Shown here: positions 5,374 to 6,461 of the stretch, piece by piece
Layout: every line of letters starts with the position of its first letter
How positions within the stretch are numbered: position 1 is the first letter of the stretch
Assembly (NCBI GenBank): GCA_958451705.1
Contig: CAUDRD010000095.1
Coordinates: 1-6,461 of the forward strand
From: an uncultured Oscillospiraceae bacterium
GTDB taxonomy: Bacteria > Bacillota > Clostridia > Oscillospirales > Acutalibacteraceae
Reading direction: 5' to 3'
DNA length: 6,461 nt
Position numbers and translations under genes: made by a program
The notes under the pieces: model-generated
The model's input: only the letters and a program-made list of their open reading frames with translations
Told to the model about the DNA's origin: nothing
Databases searched by the model: none

Positions 5374-6450
5374 ATGAAAATAAAGAGAATTGTGGCGGCT
5401 CTTTTCTGTGTATTGTTTGCACTTTCAGCTTTTTATGGATGCTCCAAGAAAGAAACAGAGTCGACAACTGATAAAACAACATCTGCTGGAACAGCATCTG
5501 TCAAAGCTGAAAGTTTCAGAATTACGTCATATGTTGTTGCGGACGGACTGAGAGAAAAAGGAAAACTGGATACATCACATTTTTCACAGATAACCGATGT
5601 CATTCTCTTCGGCTGTGCTACATTTGACGAAGCGGGAAAGGTAACCCTTGACGATGAATTTGATACCATTTTAACTAATCTTAAGTACGCAATGGGAGAC
5701 GCACAGGATAAAAAGGTGTATCTCAACATATTGGGTCCCTCAGCGCAGATTGATTCTGATGACTGGAATGAGCGAATAGATGATGCCGGAAAACGCCACA
5801 CAAAAGCCTTTGAAAGCGGAAACCTTGAGGGAAACATCAAGTCCGTTTTAGATAAATACGGCTTTGACGGCGTATTTTTCGACTATGAGTTTCCCATAAA
5901 AAGTAAAAACTGGAAAGCTTTCAGCAGTTTTATTGTGTCTCTTGATTCTGTTTTAGGTGACAGCTATGAAATAGGTGCGGCAGTACCCGGCTGGGATGCA
6001 AAATTTTCAGACGAAGCAAAAAATGCTTTGGACAGAATTGAACTTATGAGCTATGATTTGTGGGATGATGACGGCACCCACGCTTCTTACGAAATAGCTC
6101 AGGATGATATTAAAACTCTCGAAAAAGCCGGATACGATAAGGCTAAAATTGATTTAGGAGTGCCTTTCTATGCCCGTCCTACAACTGAGGAAGCAATTTG
6201 GTATATTTATTCCGATTATGTTGATGAAATAGACGAGAAAGGTTTAGTGAAGGACGAAAAAAACAACCTTATTGCTTCTTTCAATACGTACGATGTAATT
6301 GCGAAGAAAACACAGCTTGCCATTGATTCCGGCCTCGGTGGTATGATGGTTTGGCACTATGCCTGTGATGTACCGGCAGATAACGCAAAATCTCTTTTCA
6401 ACGCAATATATAACACGGTTCAGGCTCAAAAGGATCCTGTTACAGAGTAA
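5374..6450 (+). CDS. Secreted lipoprotein with a divergent GH18 (chitinase-like) domain
   Basis: This is a predicted exported protein of 358 residues. A signal peptide (basic KIKR, hydrophobic core 6-21) ends in FYGC, a somewhat atypical lipobox that would make C23 the lipidated anchor. A Ser/Thr/Lys-rich linker (about 24-46) leads to a GH18-like TIM barrel (about 48-350). Family landmarks are DGVFFDYE at 165-172 (E172 as predicted acid, D170 its partner), MSYD at 225-228, the strongly conserved GVPFYAR at 262-268, and GLGGMMVWHYACD at 320-332. Two sites are degenerate: F168 replaces the middle Asp of the DxxDxDxE motif, and NILG (118-121) stands where SxGG is usual. GH18 enzymes cut beta-1,4-linked N-acetylglucosamine polymers or N-glycan cores, and some members are non-catalytic binders. 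No LysM or other binding module is visible. The substrate could be chitin, peptidoglycan or host glycans. The start is set by GGAGGG at 5360-5365, 8 nt upstream. It has its own promoter. Fold assignment is good; activity is uncertain. Confidence 0.85.
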   Translation: MKIKRIVAALFCVLFALSAFYGCSKKETESTTDKTTSAGTASVKAESFRITSYVVADGLREKGKLDTSHFSQITDVILFGCATFDEAGKVTLDDEFDTILTNLKYAMGDAQDKKVYLNILGPSAQIDSDDWNERIDDAGKRHTKAFESGNLEGNIKSVLDKYGFDGVFFDYEFPIKSKNWKAFSSFIVSLDSVLGDSYEIGAAVPGWDAKFSDEAKNALDRIELMSYDLWDDDGTHASYEIAQDDIKTLEKAGYDKAKIDLGVPFYARPTTEEAIWYIYSDYVDEIDEKGLVKDEKNNLIASFNTYDVIAKKTQLAIDSGLGGMMVWHYACDVPADNAKSLFNAIYNTVQAQKDPVTE

Positions 6451-6461
6451 AAATTAAAATC

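Noticed and set aside
5433..5840. 135-codon open frame on the minus strand inside the GH18 gene
   Set aside because: It is contained in a coding sequence with signal peptide, ribosome binding site and family motifs; its own translation has no recognisable domain.
1..6461. CRISPR array, insertion sequence, tRNA/rRNA or defence system
   Set aside because: No spaced direct repeats, transposase motifs, terminal inverted repeats, cloverleaf sequences or defence-family domains are visible; every gene except the GH18 lipoprotein is a standard metabolic gene.

Overview
The window looks like an ordinary chromosomal stretch of a Gram-positive, low-to-moderate GC Firmicute of the class Clostridia, and an Oscillospiraceae/Ruminococcus-like gut anaerobe is my best guess. 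This rests on consistent GGAGG/AAAGGA-type ribosome binding sites, sigma-A-like promoters with a TAAAAT -10 box, the pgk-tpiA-gpmI order, the family versions of the enzymes, and a secreted lipoprotein with a Gram-positive style signal peptide. The species assignment is inference; no marker RNA is present.

Layout, all genes on the + strand: (1) 2-406, the 3' two thirds of plsY (acyl-phosphate:glycerol-3-phosphate acyltransferase), cut by the window start. (2) 432-1355, cysK (cysteine synthase), 25 bp behind plsY and probably on the same transcript. (3) 1356-1508, a spacer with weak hairpins after cysK and a good promoter candidate (about 1424-1452) for the next operon. (4) 1509-5227, a three-gene lower-glycolysis operon: pgk, tpiA and gpmI, separated by spacers of 94 and 127 bp that each hold a strong hairpin without a downstream T tract. 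(5) 5242-5278, a textbook Rho-independent terminator closing the operon. (6) 5311-5339, a second promoter, then 5374-6450, a predicted secreted lipoprotein with a divergent glycoside hydrolase family 18 (GH18) domain, preceded by a strong GGAGGG site. The last 11 bases hold nothing recognisable.

The three glycolytic enzymes work on neighbouring steps: TpiA interconverts dihydroxyacetone phosphate and glyceraldehyde-3-phosphate, Pgk makes ATP from 1,3-bisphosphoglycerate, and GpmI converts 3- to 2-phosphoglycerate. No gap gene lies directly upstream of pgk and no eno follows gpmI within the window. The 3-phosphoglycerate made by Pgk is also the source of serine and hence of the O-acetylserine used by CysK, but that link is metabolic, with no sign of shared regulation.

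I see no CRISPR array, insertion sequence, tRNA, rRNA, prophage or defence gene, and no novel multigene system. The items most worth a second look are the intercistronic RNA structures of the glycolytic operon (13-bp and 11-bp stems, one with a mutually exclusive alternative fold, plus a GC-rich inverted repeat abutting the gpmI ribosome binding site) and the GH18 lipoprotein, whose catalytic motif lacks one of the usual aspartates.
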